From Bifidobacterium asteroides (lineage in GTDB: Bacteria > Actinomycetota > Actinomycetes > Actinomycetales > Bifidobacteriaceae): a stretch of DNA of 64,000 nucleotides. Both the position numbers and the translations under genes were made by a program. The DNA is taken from the NCBI RefSeq assembly GCF_030758775.1, contig NZ_CP132384.1:744001-808000 (forward strand), in the 5' to 3' direction. The notes beneath the pieces were generated by a model. The model made no database searches. It had not been told where the DNA came from and saw only the letters and a program-made list of their open reading frames with translations. This document shows, piece after piece, positions 54,784 to 64,000 of this stretch. How positions within the stretch are numbered: the first letter of the stretch is position 1; each line of letters opens with the position of its first letter.

Positions 54784-56958
54784 TCAGACCACAGTCAGGG
54801 TCACGACGGCCGGCGAGCCGTCATCGTTGAGCACCTTGACCTGACTGCCGGGATTGGGGTCCTGGATGCGCACCGTGTGGGTCAGGTTGCCCAAGGGAGC
54901 GGAGATGTTGACCTTGAGCCCGTACCCCTCCAGGATCCTGGTGGCCTCGTCCTGGCTCTTGCCTTTCACGTCGGGCATGGTGATGGACTGCGGCCCCTTG
55001 GAGATCACCACGTTGACCGCATCGCCCCAGTGCAGCTGCTCCTGGGCCTGGTGGGAGGCGGAGATCACCTGGTTGCGTGGCACCTTGTCGGACCAGTCCT
55101 CGCTGTAGCTGACCTTGAGCCGAAGGGCTTCCAGGGCCGCCTTGGCCTCATCCCTGGCCTTGCCGACGATATCGGGCATGGCCACGGGCATGCGACCCTT
55201 GGACAGGACCAGGCTGACCTTGGCATCGTGGCGGGTCTTGGTCCCTGGTGCCGGATCCACTGAAATGGCCGCTCCCTCGGGGATGTCCATGGAGTACTGG
55301 TCCTTGGAGGTGTCGTGGTCTATCCTGTCGAACCCGGCTGCCTTCAAGGCCTGCACCGGATCCTTGCCATTGGGTGTTTCCGGCGTGAGGATGTCCTTGG
55401 GCACCGTGGCCTGGCGCACCCCCTTGGAGACGGTCAATTTGAGCCTGCCGCCCCTCTTGCTGATATGGGCTCCGACCGTATCGGGATCCGCGGCCATGAC
55501 GGCTCCCTTGGCCACCTGGTCGCTGAAGTCATAGGCGGTGTCGACCTGGATGCCGGCGACCTTGAGTGTGCGGGCGTACTTGGCGAAGTCGGCGCCGACG
55601 ACCTTGCACTCCTGGTTCTCGGAGCAGGAGACGTCATCCGGCTTGGGCAGGGCGACATAGCTGCCCGGACCCAGGAAGTACCACCAGGCGCCACCGCCGC
55701 CTCCTGCCAGGGCCAGGACCAGCAGAACCACCAGCACGATGATCAAGCCCCGATGCCGGGGCTTGGGTTGAGCCGCTTCAGCGCCTGGCTGCATGATCTT
55801 CGCATCGGCGGAAGATGCTGTCGGATCCTGAGGCTGCAGAACGGTCGTGGTCTCGGCTCGGGAGGGGGTGTCCACATCGTTGAGCCGATAGCGTCTGGTC
55901 GCTGCCTCCGCATCGGTTTCGGGCGGGGCGGGCACAGACAGAACCGTGTCCGAATTCTCCGGGTCTGCGGCTGCCGCAGCCGCCTGGCTCGCCGACCCGG
56001 TCGCCTCAGGGTCGCGCTCTGAGGTTCCGGCGATGGCGGACTCGGGCTGTCCACTGGCTGCGGCTGCTGCGGCCCCTGCAGGCAGCACATAGTCCATGGC
56101 CTGTCGGTCCAGTCCCTTGACCACCTTCCTCAGGCTCTCCAGGGCCTTGCCTGCGTCGTCTGGGCGATGCTCGGGGGAGCGGTCGGTCATCTCGGAGACC
56201 AGGGCGGCCACAGACGGGTCGATTCCCGGGCAGACCCTGGCCAGGGAGGGGACGTCCTCGTGGACGTGCTTGAAGACGATGGTCACCGGATTGTCGCTGG
56301 CGAAGGGGACCGTGCCGGTCAGCATCTCGTAGGCGATAATCCCCACGGCGTAGAGGTCGCTCTGGGGGGAGGCCTCATTGTTCTCGATGGTCTCGGGGGC
56401 CAGGTAGGCGGCCGTGCCCATGAGCATGCCCGTCGAGGACAGGGTGGCCTGGGCGGCGGCGCGGGCCAGGCCGAAGTCGGTGATCTCCACGTGGCCGCGG
56501 TCGTTGATGAGGATGTTTTCCGGCTTGATGTCGCGGTGGATGACGCCGGCTCGGTGGGCGGAGGCCAGGCCGTCCAGGATCTCGCCCAGGATGCGCAGGG
56601 TCTCCTTCAGGGGATAGACGCCCTGCCGGGCCATGTCCCGCCGCAGGCTGATGCCGTGGACATACTCCATGACCAGGTAATCCAGCCCCTGATCGACGCC
56701 CGTGTCGTAGACTTGGACGATGTGGGGGTTGGCGATGGCGGCTGCGGACCTGGCCTCCCGGCGGAAGCGCTCCTCGAACTGGGCCCTGTGCGGCCCCTGG
56801 GCCAGCATGGTGTGCATGATCTTGACCGCCACATGCCTGGACAGCCGCTGGTCCAGGGCCTCGTAGACCGTGGCCATGCCACCCTGTGCGATCTCACGCA
56901 GAATGCGGTAGCGCCCGTCGATGATCCGGTCGCTGGTCCTCTCGTCCGCTTCACTCAT
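54784..56958 (-). CDS. PASTA-domain Ser/Thr protein kinase (PknB-like)
   Basis: A 724-residue membrane kinase. The kinase domain (about 15-280) has AQGGMATVYEAL, VAVKIMHTM, catalytic HRDIKPENILIN and ITDFGLA. A Ser/Ala/Pro-rich linker leads to a transmembrane helix (GLIIVLVVLLVLALAGG, about 405-425) and four extracellular PASTA units (each ending VSKG or LSKG, the last with VRIQDPNPGSQV). Such kinases sense peptidoglycan fragments or lipid II and control growth and division. The ATG at 56958 overlaps the end of the polyprenyl synthetase gene by eight bases, so the two are coupled. Confidence 0.93.
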   Translation of the reverse strand: MSEADERTSDRIIDGRYRILREIAQGGMATVYEALDQRLSRHVAVKIMHTMLAQGPHRAQFEERFRREARSAAAIANPHIVQVYDTGVDQGLDYLVMEYVHGISLRRDMARQGVYPLKETLRILGEILDGLASAHRAGVIHRDIKPENILINDRGHVEITDFGLARAAAQATLSSTGMLMGTAAYLAPETIENNEASPQSDLYAVGIIAYEMLTGTVPFASDNPVTIVFKHVHEDVPSLARVCPGIDPSVAALVSEMTDRSPEHRPDDAGKALESLRKVVKGLDRQAMDYVLPAGAAAAAASGQPESAIAGTSERDPEATGSASQAAAAAADPENSDTVLSVPAPPETDAEAATRRYRLNDVDTPSRAETTTVLQPQDPTASSADAKIMQPGAEAAQPKPRHRGLIIVLVVLLVLALAGGGGGAWWYFLGPGSYVALPKPDDVSCSENQECKVVGADFAKYARTLKVAGIQVDTAYDFSDQVAKGAVMAADPDTVGAHISKRGGRLKLTVSKGVRQATVPKDILTPETPNGKDPVQALKAAGFDRIDHDTSKDQYSMDIPEGAAISVDPAPGTKTRHDAKVSLVLSKGRMPVAMPDIVGKARDEAKAALEALRLKVSYSEDWSDKVPRNQVISASHQAQEQLHWGDAVNVVISKGPQSITMPDVKGKSQDEATRILEGYGLKVNISAPLGNLTHTVRIQDPNPGSQVKVLNDDGSPAVVTLTVV

Positions 56959-58186
56959 GCTCGTCTTGTCCGGCCCTCTGCACCTCTGAGGCCTGACCGG
57001 CCTCGGCATCAATGGAAGATACACGTTCATGATACCCGGCGGTGGTGGCAAGCGGCAGGAAGCGTCGGCAGGCCTCTAGGAAGATGGTTCGGCCCCCTGT
57101 CGACAGATGCAGACGATCGGCCAGGGCCTGGGCTCGGGCCTGGGCTCGGACGGACAGGTCAGCCATGCGTCGACGGCTGGCCTCTACGGCCCCGCAGGAC
57201 TGCATCAGGTCACGGACCATATTCACCTGGGTCTTGTTGCGGACTTGGGAGGTGCAGCTGTACAGCCGGCGGATTTCCTTGGCCTGGTCAGGATCGGCCA
57301 TGGCCAGGGTGTCGGCCAGGAGGACGGTCCGCTTGCCCTCGCGGATATCGCCACCCACGGGTTTGCCGGTACGTCGGTCGTCGCCTGTTACATCCAGCAG
57401 ATCATCCGCCAGCTGGTAGGCCAGACCCAGATCCAGACCCAGGGCGCGCACGGACTCTTTATGTTCTTCCAGGTCTGCTCCAGAGGCCAGCAGGCCCAGA
57501 GCCAGCGGGGCCAGGGTGGTGTAGGAGGCGGTCTTCCAGGCCATGGTGTGCAGGGCCTGGCGGCGCAGGCGTTCCGGATCGTCCAGACAGGCCTCCTCCA
57601 TGCCCATGTCCAGGACCTGGCCGGTGACCACAGCCGTCTGCATGGCTTGAAAGGCCCTGCCGATGGCCGCCCCCTGAGGGAGCTTGGCAGCCGCCTGGAG
57701 GGCCATGTCCGTGCTCAGCGATGCCAGCAGGTCGCCAAGGAGGATGCCTAGGCCGGCGCCGCGGGCATCAGGTTTTGCGGGCGCCCGGCCGCTCGAATCG
57801 TTTCCGGCAACCGACCGGCTCAGGGCCAGATGGGCGGCAGGGCGGCCCCGACGACGGGGGGAGCCGTCGATGATGTCGTCGTGGACCAGCGCGCTGGTCT
57901 GATAGACCTCCAAGGCGCAGGCAAGGTCCACTACCGCCTGTTCACGGTCAGGATTCTGCTCGGACTCCAGAGCCCGCCAGACGTCGCAGAGCAGCAGGGC
58001 GCGCAGGCGTTTGCCGCCGCGGCCAGCCTCGATCGCCTGGAGGATGACCTCCTGCAAAGCCTCCTGGGAGGGGTTCTGATCCAGGGGTTGGTCCGGTCCG
58101 GACTCTGGAGCAATCAGATGGTCGCAACGGCGCTGGAGCAGTTCCTCCATGCGCTGTTCGACCCGTGCTGCAGTCACGCTTTTCAT
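56951..58186 (-). CDS. Polyprenyl (geranylgeranyl-type) diphosphate synthase
   Basis: A 411-residue trans-isoprenyl diphosphate synthase. The first aspartate-rich motif is in VHDDIIDGSPRRRGRPAAH and the second in QLADDLLDVTGDDRRTGKPVGGD. It condenses isopentenyl diphosphate onto allylic diphosphates, giving chains for isoprenoid lipids. Product length cannot be read reliably from sequence. The C-terminus has an extension of about 45 residues. It is the first gene of a two-gene operon with the PASTA kinase. Confidence 0.9.
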   Translation of the reverse strand: MKSVTAARVEQRMEELLQRRCDHLIAPESGPDQPLDQNPSQEALQEVILQAIEAGRGGKRLRALLLCDVWRALESEQNPDREQAVVDLACALEVYQTSALVHDDIIDGSPRRRGRPAAHLALSRSVAGNDSSGRAPAKPDARGAGLGILLGDLLASLSTDMALQAAAKLPQGAAIGRAFQAMQTAVVTGQVLDMGMEEACLDDPERLRRQALHTMAWKTASYTTLAPLALGLLASGADLEEHKESVRALGLDLGLAYQLADDLLDVTGDDRRTGKPVGGDIREGKRTVLLADTLAMADPDQAKEIRRLYSCTSQVRNKTQVNMVRDLMQSCGAVEASRRRMADLSVRAQARAQALADRLHLSTGGRTIFLEACRRFLPLATTAGYHERVSSIDAEAGQASEVQRAGQDEHE

Positions 58187-58317
58187 GCCTTAGAGCCTAT
58201 CCGCATATCTGCCCAGCGAACAGGCTGCCAGGACCATGGTGGATGGATGACACCACTTGACCACATGATCGGTTGTGGCTTTCCTCGCGATTCCAGCTGG
58301 ATCAGGATGGTGCCAAG

Positions 58318-58341
58318 GCTCCCGGTGCTCATACCGGGAGC
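58318..58341 (+). promoter_or_regulatory. Hairpin in the leader of the DUF4192-like gene
   Basis: GCTCCCGGT (58318-58326) pairs perfectly with ACCGGGAGC (58333-58341) around a 6-base loop, four bases before the GGGAGG ribosome binding site of the next gene. It may modulate translation or end an upstream transcript. Confidence 0.45.
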
Positions 58342-58361
58342 GGATGGGAGGCGATGACGGC

Positions 58362-58967
58362 ATGGACGATGCGCATGAATACGGCATGAAAGACCTGGTG
58401 GAGCACTACCGAGAGGGCCGACGACGATGGGGTGTGGAAGAGGCCGACAGACGATGGCTCCAGCAACCTCTGACAGACTGGACCGCTGGTTTGAAAGGGC
58501 CGCAGGCGTGCCAGCGGTTGGACTCCGACTCGGCCGACTGCCTGGCCGTGGCCATTAAGGAGACGCTGGCCATACGCGACGGACTTATTTTGTCCATTCT
58601 GGCACCCGGGCCTGGCCTGGACAGCGATCGGCTGATGGATCTTTGCGTTCGTCCCAACGATCCATCGAATGTGACGGCGCTCTGCAGCATCCTGGATGCG
58701 GTCTTCAAGGACACCGCAACACGGCCGGACCAGCCCCGTTGCCGTGCTGGGCTTGCCATGCTTGAAGCTATGGCAGATCAGGTTCCGCCTGGGTTTCGGT
58801 CCCAGCCACTGGCGGTCGCGGCTTATGTCGACTGGTGGAGTGGGGGATCCCGAGCATCGGGGTTTGCGGAGAAAGCTCTGGCAGACGACCGCTCCTGCAG
58901 CCTGGCCGCCATCGTCCTGGCCTTGATAGGCCGCAGCATCGACCCGGCTTGGAGGCAATTGGGCTGA
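58362..58967 (+). CDS. DUF4192-like hypothetical protein
   Basis: A 201-residue soluble protein. The helical character and segments AIRDGLILSIL, RCRAGLAMLEAMADQVP and PLAVAAYVDWWSGGSRASGFAEKALADDRSCSLAAIVLALI resemble the C-terminal half of DUF4192 proteins, which in Actinobacteria lie beside sigA. The ATG at 58362 has GGGAGG upstream. Shorter than most DUF4192 members, so the N-terminal half may be missing. Function unknown. Confidence 0.65.
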   Translation: MDDAHEYGMKDLVEHYREGRRRWGVEEADRRWLQQPLTDWTAGLKGPQACQRLDSDSADCLAVAIKETLAIRDGLILSILAPGPGLDSDRLMDLCVRPNDPSNVTALCSILDAVFKDTATRPDQPRCRAGLAMLEAMADQVPPGFRSQPLAVAAYVDWWSGGSRASGFAEKALADDRSCSLAAIVLALIGRSIDPAWRQLG

Positions 58968-59017
58968 ATCGGGAATAATCGTCCCCCTGGGGTGGTTCAC
59001 TTTAATGAGTCTACGAT

Positions 59018-59046
59018 TTGACCTTGCCAGAGCTGTGCCCTAAAAG
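59018..59046 (+). promoter_or_regulatory. sigA promoter
   Basis: TTGACC (59018-59023) and TAAAAG (59041-59046) with a 17-base spacer, about 36 bases before the TTG start. A good match to a primary-sigma promoter. Confidence 0.65.
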
Positions 59047-59081
59047 CAGTGTCGGCGGGTGGGATGATCCAGGAGGAGAAT

Positions 59082-60503
59082 TTGGCCACGAAGGACACCA
59101 AGTCAGCCAAGACAGCCGCAGTGGATACCGAAAAGGGCCGGACCAGTTCAACTGCCGGCAAGACCAAGACCGCCACCAGGTCCAAGACCAGCAGCAAGGC
59201 GTCCCGCAAGACCGCGTCCCGCAAGAGCGCCGCCACTAGCACCTCGGCGACCAAGACGAACCGCCGTCCGGCCTCCAAGACCGCCAAGAAGGTTGAAGAG
59301 AAGCCCATCCTCCAGCAGGAGGAGCAGGAGCCCGACGAGGACCTGCTCGAGGATCAGGAGGACGACGACCAGCTGGACAAGAGCGAGGATCAGCTGGAGG
59401 ACGAGCCCGACGAGGACGATCAGGAGGAGGATGAGGCCTCCCAGGTCCAGGACGAGGCCGAAGAGGACCGCAAGGCCGCCCATGCCCTCGCAGCCAAGGT
59501 CAAGGGCGCCTTTGTCGTCGACGATTCCGATGACGACGAGAATGTCACCCCCTCAGGCAATCCCAAGCGTCGTGTGGTCACCGCCGGCGCCACTGCCGAT
59601 CCTGTCAAGGACTACCTCAAGCAGATCGGCCGCGTCAGCCTGCTGAACGCCGAGCAGGAGGTGGACCTCTCGGAGCGCATCGAGGCCGGCCTCTACGCCC
59701 AGCATCTGCTGGATACCGAGGGCGAGGACATGGACTTCAAGCGTCGCCGCGAGCTCAAGTGGGCCGCCAACGACGGGAAGAAGGCCAAGGACCATCTGTT
59801 GGAGGCCAACCTGCGACTGGTGGTCTCCCTGGCCAAGCGCTACACCGGCAGGGGCATGCTCTTCCTGGACCTGATCCAGGAAGGCAACCTGGGTCTGATT
59901 CGTGCCGTGGAGAAGTTCGACTACACCAAGGGCTACAAGTTCTCCACCTACGCCACCTGGTGGATTCGTCAGGCCATCACCAGGGCCATGGCCGACCAGG
60001 CCCGCACCATCCGCGTGCCCGTCCACATGGTCGAGGTCATCAACAAGCTTTCCCGCGTCCAGCGTCAGATGCTGCAGGACCTGGGCCGCGAACCCACCCC
60101 CGACGAGCTGGCCAGGGAACTGGACATGCCCGTCGAGAAGGTCCAGGAGGTCCAGAAGTACGGCCGCGAACCCATCTCCCTGCACACCCCTCTGGGTGAG
60201 GACGGCGACTCGGAGTTCGGCGACCTGATTGAGGACACCGACGCCATCGCCCCCTCGGATGCCGTGGCCTTCTCCCTGCTGCAGGAGCAGTTCCAGCAGG
60301 TTCTCGAGACCCTGAGCCCCCGTGAGGCCGGCGTCATCAAGATGCGCTACGGCCTGGAGGATGGACAGCCCAAGACCCTGGACGACATCGGCCGCGTCTA
60401 CGGGGTCACCCGTGAGCGCATCCGCCAGATCGAGTCCAAGACCATGTCCAAGCTGCGGCATCCCTCGCGCTCGCAGACCCTGCGGGACTTCCTGGATCAG
60501 TGA
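59082..60503 (+). CDS. sigA: Primary RNA polymerase sigma factor SigA/RpoD
   Basis: A 473-residue group 1 sigma factor. The N-terminal 170 residues are Lys/Ala/Thr-rich (histone-tail-like) and then acidic, as in actinobacterial SigA. Then follow region 1.2 ([31 protein letters not shown]), region 2 ([41 protein letters not shown]), region 3 and region 4 ([22 protein letters not shown]). The TTG at 59082 is chosen because AGGAGG lies at ideal distance; the ATG at 59064 has no site. The TTG may keep expression moderate. Confidence 0.95.
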   Translation: MATKDTKSAKTAAVDTEKGRTSSTAGKTKTATRSKTSSKASRKTASRKSAATSTSATKTNRRPASKTAKKVEEKPILQQEEQEPDEDLLEDQEDDDQLDKSEDQLEDEPDEDDQEEDEASQVQDEAEEDRKAAHALAAKVKGAFVVDDSDDDENVTPSGNPKRRVVTAGATADPVKDYLKQIGRVSLLNAEQEVDLSERIEAGLYAQHLLDTEGEDMDFKRRRELKWAANDGKKAKDHLLEANLRLVVSLAKRYTGRGMLFLDLIQEGNLGLIRAVEKFDYTKGYKFSTYATWWIRQAITRAMADQARTIRVPVHMVEVINKLSRVQRQMLQDLGREPTPDELARELDMPVEKVQEVQKYGREPISLHTPLGEDGDSEFGDLIEDTDAIAPSDAVAFSLLQEQFQQVLETLSPREAGVIKMRYGLEDGQPKTLDDIGRVYGVTRERIRQIESKTMSKLRHPSRSQTLRDFLDQ

Positions 60504-60546
60504 CCTCTGCGCCCGGCGGGGAGGTCCTGGTGCTGTCGAGGCCTCC

Positions 60547-60576
60547 TTGCTAGAAATGGTCATCGGTGCGTAAGCG
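60547..60576 (+). promoter_or_regulatory. Putative parE promoter
   Basis: TTGCTA (60547-60552) and TAAGCG (60571-60576), 18-base spacer, about 57 bases before the ATG. Confidence 0.4.
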
Positions 60577-60633
60577 ACCGCCCATGCGAGGACTCCTGTC
60601 CCCGTGGGCGCCATGAGGTGAACGGCGAGGTAA

Positions 60634-62982
60634 ATGGTGGCGAAAAAGCCTGATAAGGGAAAGTCCTATGGTGCCGGCAGTCTGACGGTTCTGGATGGGC
60701 TGGACGCAGTGCGCAAGCGTCCAGGCATGTACATCGGGACCACGGATAGCCAGGGGCTCATGCACTGCCTTTGGGAGATCATCGACAACGCCGTGGACGA
60801 GGCTCTGGCCGGCCAGTGCGACCACATTAAGGTCATCCTGCACCAGGACGGCTCCATCGAGGTGGACGACAATGGACGAGGCATCCCCGTCGATATTGAG
60901 CCTCGCACGGGGCTGACCGGCGTGGAGGTGGTCCTGACCAAGCTTCATGCCGGCGCCAAGTTCGGCAACTCTTCCTATACGGCCGTGGGTGGTCTGCACG
61001 GCGTGGGCTCTTCGGTGGTCAACGCTCTGAGCTCCCGACTGGACGTGGAGGTGGACAGGGACGGCAAGACCCACCGGATGCGCTTCCACCAGGGCCATCC
61101 CGGCACCTACCAGGACCCGGATCCGGAGCATCCCTCGCCTGATTCGCCTTTCAAGCGCACCAGGAAGAACCGGCCTACGCCTCTGGAAGTGGTGGGCAGC
61201 GTGCCCAAGTCCCGGACCGGCACCAGGGTGCGTTACTGGGCCGACCCGGAAATTTTCAACTCGACGGCCCGGTTCAGCTACGCCCAGCTGATCGACCGGG
61301 TGCGTCAGACCAGCTTCCTGGTGCCCGGCCTCAAGATCACCGTGATCGACGAGCGCATCCCCGCCACAGGAAGCGCCGAGCAGGACCTGCGCCTGGAGGT
61401 TGACGGCGAACCTGCTGCGGAACCGGACGATCAGGACGTTCAGGGGAACCTTGGTGAACCGTCTGACAGCGGGGACTGGCCAGAAGAAGGCGCCAAAGAC
61501 CAACCTGCCGAGGATGCGCAGGCGGATGATGCCGACCTTTCGGCCACCGAGCGGGCCGACCGGGCCATGCTGCAGCCGGAGGACGAGTCCGGCCATCAGC
61601 GGGTGGAGGAGTTCCTGCACACCGGCGGGGTGACGGACTTCGTGGACTTCCTGTCCAAGGGCGAGCCGGTCAGCGACATCTGGCGGATCAGCGGCCAGGA
61701 CACCTACCAGGAGGAGACCCAGCGGGTGGGCCCCGATGGCGAGCTGCACGCCGAGCAGGTGGAACGTGTCTGCGGGGTGGATATCGCCCTGCGCTGGGTC
61801 AACGACTACGATTCAGTCGTCCGCAGCTTCGTCAATGTGGTGGAGACGCCCGGCGGAGGCATGCACGTGGACGGGTTCATGAACGCCATGACCCGCCAGG
61901 TGCGCAAGGCCGTGGAGGCCAACGCCCGCCGTCTCAAGGTCAACCTCAAGGACTCCCATACCAAGGTGGAGCGCGACGACGTCCTGGCCGGGCTGGTGGC
62001 CGTGGTCACGGTGCGCATTGCCGAGCCGCAGTTCCAGGGCCAGACCAAGGACGTGCTGGGCACGGCCCAGGTCAAACCCATCGTCACCCGGATGACCGAC
62101 GACCAGTTCGGCCAGATGATCAGCGGCTCCAAGCGCGGCTTCAAGGAGCAGTCCGGCCAGGTGCTGGAGAAGATCGTGGGCGAGATGCATGCCCGCGTCC
62201 AGGCCCGGAAGACCAAGGAGGTCACCAGGCGCAAGAACGCCCTGGAATCGGCATCCATGCCCTCCAAGCTCTCGGATTCCATGCCCGGCAACGACGACAT
62301 CGCTGAGCTGTTCATCGTCGAGGGCGACTCCGCCCTGGGCACGGCCAAGGCCGCCCGAAACTCCATGTTCCAGGCCCTGCTGCCCATCCGCGGCAAGATC
62401 CTCAACGTGCAGAAGGCCTCCCTGTCCCAGATGCTGACCAACAAGGAGTGCGCCTCCATCATCCAGGTGGTCGGCGCCGGCTCGGGGGCCAGCTTCGACA
62501 TCGACCAGGCCCGCTACAACAAGGTCATCATGATGACCGACGCCGACGTGGACGGCGCCCACATCCGCATCCTCCTGCTGACCCTCTTCTACCGCTATAT
62601 GCGGCCCCTGATCGAGAACGGGCGGGTCTACGCAGCCGTGCCGCCCCTGCATCGAATCGCCCTGGCAGGCAAGAACAAGGGGAAGTTCATCTACACCTAT
62701 TCGGACGATGAGCTGGAGGGCAAGCTGGCCGACCTGCATGCCAAGCACATCGACTACAATCCCGATGTGCAGCGCTACAAGGGTCTGGGCGAGATGGACG
62801 CCGACCAGCTGGCCGACACCACCATGGATCCCAGGACCCGCATGCTGCGCCGCATCCGCATGGAGGATGCCGCTCAGGCAGCCGGCATCTTCCCCCTGCT
62901 CATGGGGGACGACGTGCCGCCCCGCAAGCAGTTCATCGTGGACAATGCCGACGACTTCGACCGGAGCAAGATCGACACCTGA
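60634..62982 (+). CDS. parE: DNA topoisomerase IV subunit B
   Basis: A 782-residue type IIA topoisomerase ATPase subunit. The GHKL motifs are EIIDNAVDEALAG, DNGRGIPVDI and AVGGLHGVGSSVVNALS. The TOPRIM domain has ELFIVEGDSALGTAKAARN and MTDADVDGAHIRILLLTLFYRY. The C-terminus ends QFIVDNAD like GyrB/ParE. ParE rather than GyrB is inferred from position beside sigA and lhr, as in other Actinobacteria. An acidic insert of about 75 residues (about 255-330, EPAAEPDDQDVQGNLGEPSD onward) interrupts the transducer region. Confidence 0.88.
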   Translation: MVAKKPDKGKSYGAGSLTVLDGLDAVRKRPGMYIGTTDSQGLMHCLWEIIDNAVDEALAGQCDHIKVILHQDGSIEVDDNGRGIPVDIEPRTGLTGVEVVLTKLHAGAKFGNSSYTAVGGLHGVGSSVVNALSSRLDVEVDRDGKTHRMRFHQGHPGTYQDPDPEHPSPDSPFKRTRKNRPTPLEVVGSVPKSRTGTRVRYWADPEIFNSTARFSYAQLIDRVRQTSFLVPGLKITVIDERIPATGSAEQDLRLEVDGEPAAEPDDQDVQGNLGEPSDSGDWPEEGAKDQPAEDAQADDADLSATERADRAMLQPEDESGHQRVEEFLHTGGVTDFVDFLSKGEPVSDIWRISGQDTYQEETQRVGPDGELHAEQVERVCGVDIALRWVNDYDSVVRSFVNVVETPGGGMHVDGFMNAMTRQVRKAVEANARRLKVNLKDSHTKVERDDVLAGLVAVVTVRIAEPQFQGQTKDVLGTAQVKPIVTRMTDDQFGQMISGSKRGFKEQSGQVLEKIVGEMHARVQARKTKEVTRRKNALESASMPSKLSDSMPGNDDIAELFIVEGDSALGTAKAARNSMFQALLPIRGKILNVQKASLSQMLTNKECASIIQVVGAGSGASFDIDQARYNKVIMMTDADVDGAHIRILLLTLFYRYMRPLIENGRVYAAVPPLHRIALAGKNKGKFIYTYSDDELEGKLADLHAKHIDYNPDVQRYKGLGEMDADQLADTTMDPRTRMLRRIRMEDAAQAAGIFPLLMGDDVPPRKQFIVDNADDFDRSKIDT

Positions 62983-63030
62983 TCTGCCTTCGGCAAGGCC
63001 CGAAAGGGCGGGGAGAGGAGTGTGACGCAC

Positions 63031-64000
63031 ATGGGCGATCCCTTGGGCAGTTTCTCCCCGCAGACGGCCGACTGGTTTCGTCAGGCCTTCCCCGAGGGTC
63101 CCACGCCGACCCAGGTGCAGGCCTGGCCGGCCATCCGCGCAGGCGGCGATGCGCTGATCATTTCGCCCACCGGTTCGGGCAAGACCCTGGCCGCCTTTCT
63201 TTGGGCCATCGACGAGCTCATGACCAGGCCCCGGCGCTCCCGGAAGCCTGGGGTCGCCGTGCTCTACATCTCGCCCATGAAGGCCCTGGGGACGGATGTG
63301 GCCCGCAACCTGCAGGCTCCGCTGGAAGGCATCGCCGAGCGGTTTGAACAGCAGGGAGGCAAAGCGCCCAAGGTCCGGACGGGCATCCGCACCGGAGACA
63401 CCGATGCCCGCGGCCGCAGAGCCCTGGCCGCCCATCCGCCGGACATTCTGGTCACCACCCCTGAATCCCTCTATCTGATGCTGACCTCCAAAACGGCTAG
63501 CACGCTGAAGAACGTGCAAACCGTTATTGTGGACGAAATCCATGTTTTGGCGGGCAACAAGCGCGGGGCTCATCTGGCCCTGAGTCTGGAGCGGCTGGAC
63601 GACCTGGTCGGAGGGCCCGTGCAGCGGATCGGCCTGTCGGCTACGGTCCGGCCGCCCGAGCAGGTGGCACGTTTCCTGGGTGGCAGCCGTCCGGTCAGTC
63701 TGATCCAGCCCAAGTCGTCCACAGCCATGGACCTGCGCCTGATCGAGCCCCTGGAGGACATGGGCGATCTGGCCGCGCCGCCCGGTCAGTCAGGTGAGTC
63801 GGGTCAGGAAGGCGACCAAAGAAGCGGATCCATCTGGCCAGCAATCGAGCGGGCCATTCTGGACCAGGTTCTCTCCCACCGCACCACCCTGGTCTTCGTC
63901 AACTCGCGAGGGCTCGCCGAGCGCCTGACCGCCCGGCTCAACGACCTGCACCAAGCCGATCTGCAGGCCTCAGGTCATGGCCAGCCGGGTTTCTCCGATG
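63031..64000 (+). CDS. Lhr-type ATP-dependent helicase, N-terminal part
   Basis: The frame is open to the window end, 323 residues visible. Superfamily 2 motifs are TPTQVQAWPAIRAGGDALIISPTGSGKT (Q motif and Walker A), ISPMKALGTDVARNL, TTPESLYLML, VDEIHVLAGNKRGAHLALSLERL (DEIH, typical of Lhr) and GLSATV. The start at 63031 has GGAGAGGAG upstream; a GTG at 63022 is too close to it. Lhr proteins unwind DNA or RNA-DNA hybrids in repair. Length and C-terminal domains cannot be judged. Confidence 0.9.
   Translation, partial: MGDPLGSFSPQTADWFRQAFPEGPTPTQVQAWPAIRAGGDALIISPTGSGKTLAAFLWAIDELMTRPRRSRKPGVAVLYISPMKALGTDVARNLQAPLEGIAERFEQQGGKAPKVRTGIRTGDTDARGRRALAAHPPDILVTTPESLYLMLTSKTASTLKNVQTVIVDEIHVLAGNKRGAHLALSLERLDDLVGGPVQRIGLSATVRPPEQVARFLGGSRPVSLIQPKSSTAMDLRLIEPLEDMGDLAAPPGQSGESGQEGDQRSGSIWPAIERAILDQVLSHRTTLVFVNSRGLAERLTARLNDLHQADLQASGHGQPGFSD

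Overview
The window is chromosomal DNA from a high-GC Gram-positive bacterium, almost certainly a Bifidobacterium or close relative. Reasons: very high GC at third codon positions, a fused OppD-OppF ATPase, actinobacterial DUF3710/DUF3159/DUF3046 genes, a ClgR-type regulator next to cinA and recA, a long-form HPF before secA, and the order sigA-parE-lhr. An insect-gut host is possible, because large RCC1-repeat surface proteins are, from memory, common in bee bifidobacteria. The sequence alone does not fix the species.

Layout. 1-4.9 kb: 3' end of typA, a small membrane protein, pheA-tyrA (phenylalanine/tyrosine synthesis) and a XerC/D-type recombinase. 5.0-12.6 kb: oligopeptide ABC transporter with two tandem OppA-like lipoproteins, OppB, OppC and a fused OppDF. 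12.6-22.3 kb: DUF3710, DUF3159, an RNA m5U methyltransferase, a small lipoprotein, a CtpE-like P-type ATPase, aconitase and a Bax-inhibitor-1 family membrane protein. 22.3-34.7 kb: accessory island with three tandem, same-strand paralogues (A, B, C) of a roughly 1,180-residue surface protein. 34.7-64 kb: housekeeping genes: aldo/keto reductase, small alarmone synthetase, miaB-miaA, MerR regulator, Fic-like protein, ftsK, pgsA, cinA, clgR-like gene, DUF3046, recA-recX, rnpB, hpf, secA, trpD, a frameshifted membrane protein, plsC, PASTA kinase, polyprenyl synthetase, a DUF4192-like gene, sigA, parE and the start of an Lhr helicase.

The island is the notable part. Each paralogue reads: signal peptide, 11-G homopolymer, Pro/Ser/Thr-rich linker, then two copies of an InlB-type B-repeat plus seven-bladed RCC1-like propeller, then an LPxAG-type sorting signal. 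The G tract lies immediately after the signal peptide in all three genes. In all three, both alternative frames reach a stop codon within about 12 codons, while the G11 frame is open. This is the structure of a slipped-strand ON/OFF switch. Copy A is intact. Copies B and C carry 13 and 7 frameshifts in their repeat regions. Nearly all are single-base gains at positions where the paralogues differ, which looks at least as much like consensus error in collapsed repeats as like true decay.

Other readable regulation: a consensus-like LexA box before recA, a MerR-type spacer palindrome with an apparently leaderless start, a palindrome upstream of the clgR-like gene, and strong intrinsic terminators after acnA, clgR, trpD and hpf.
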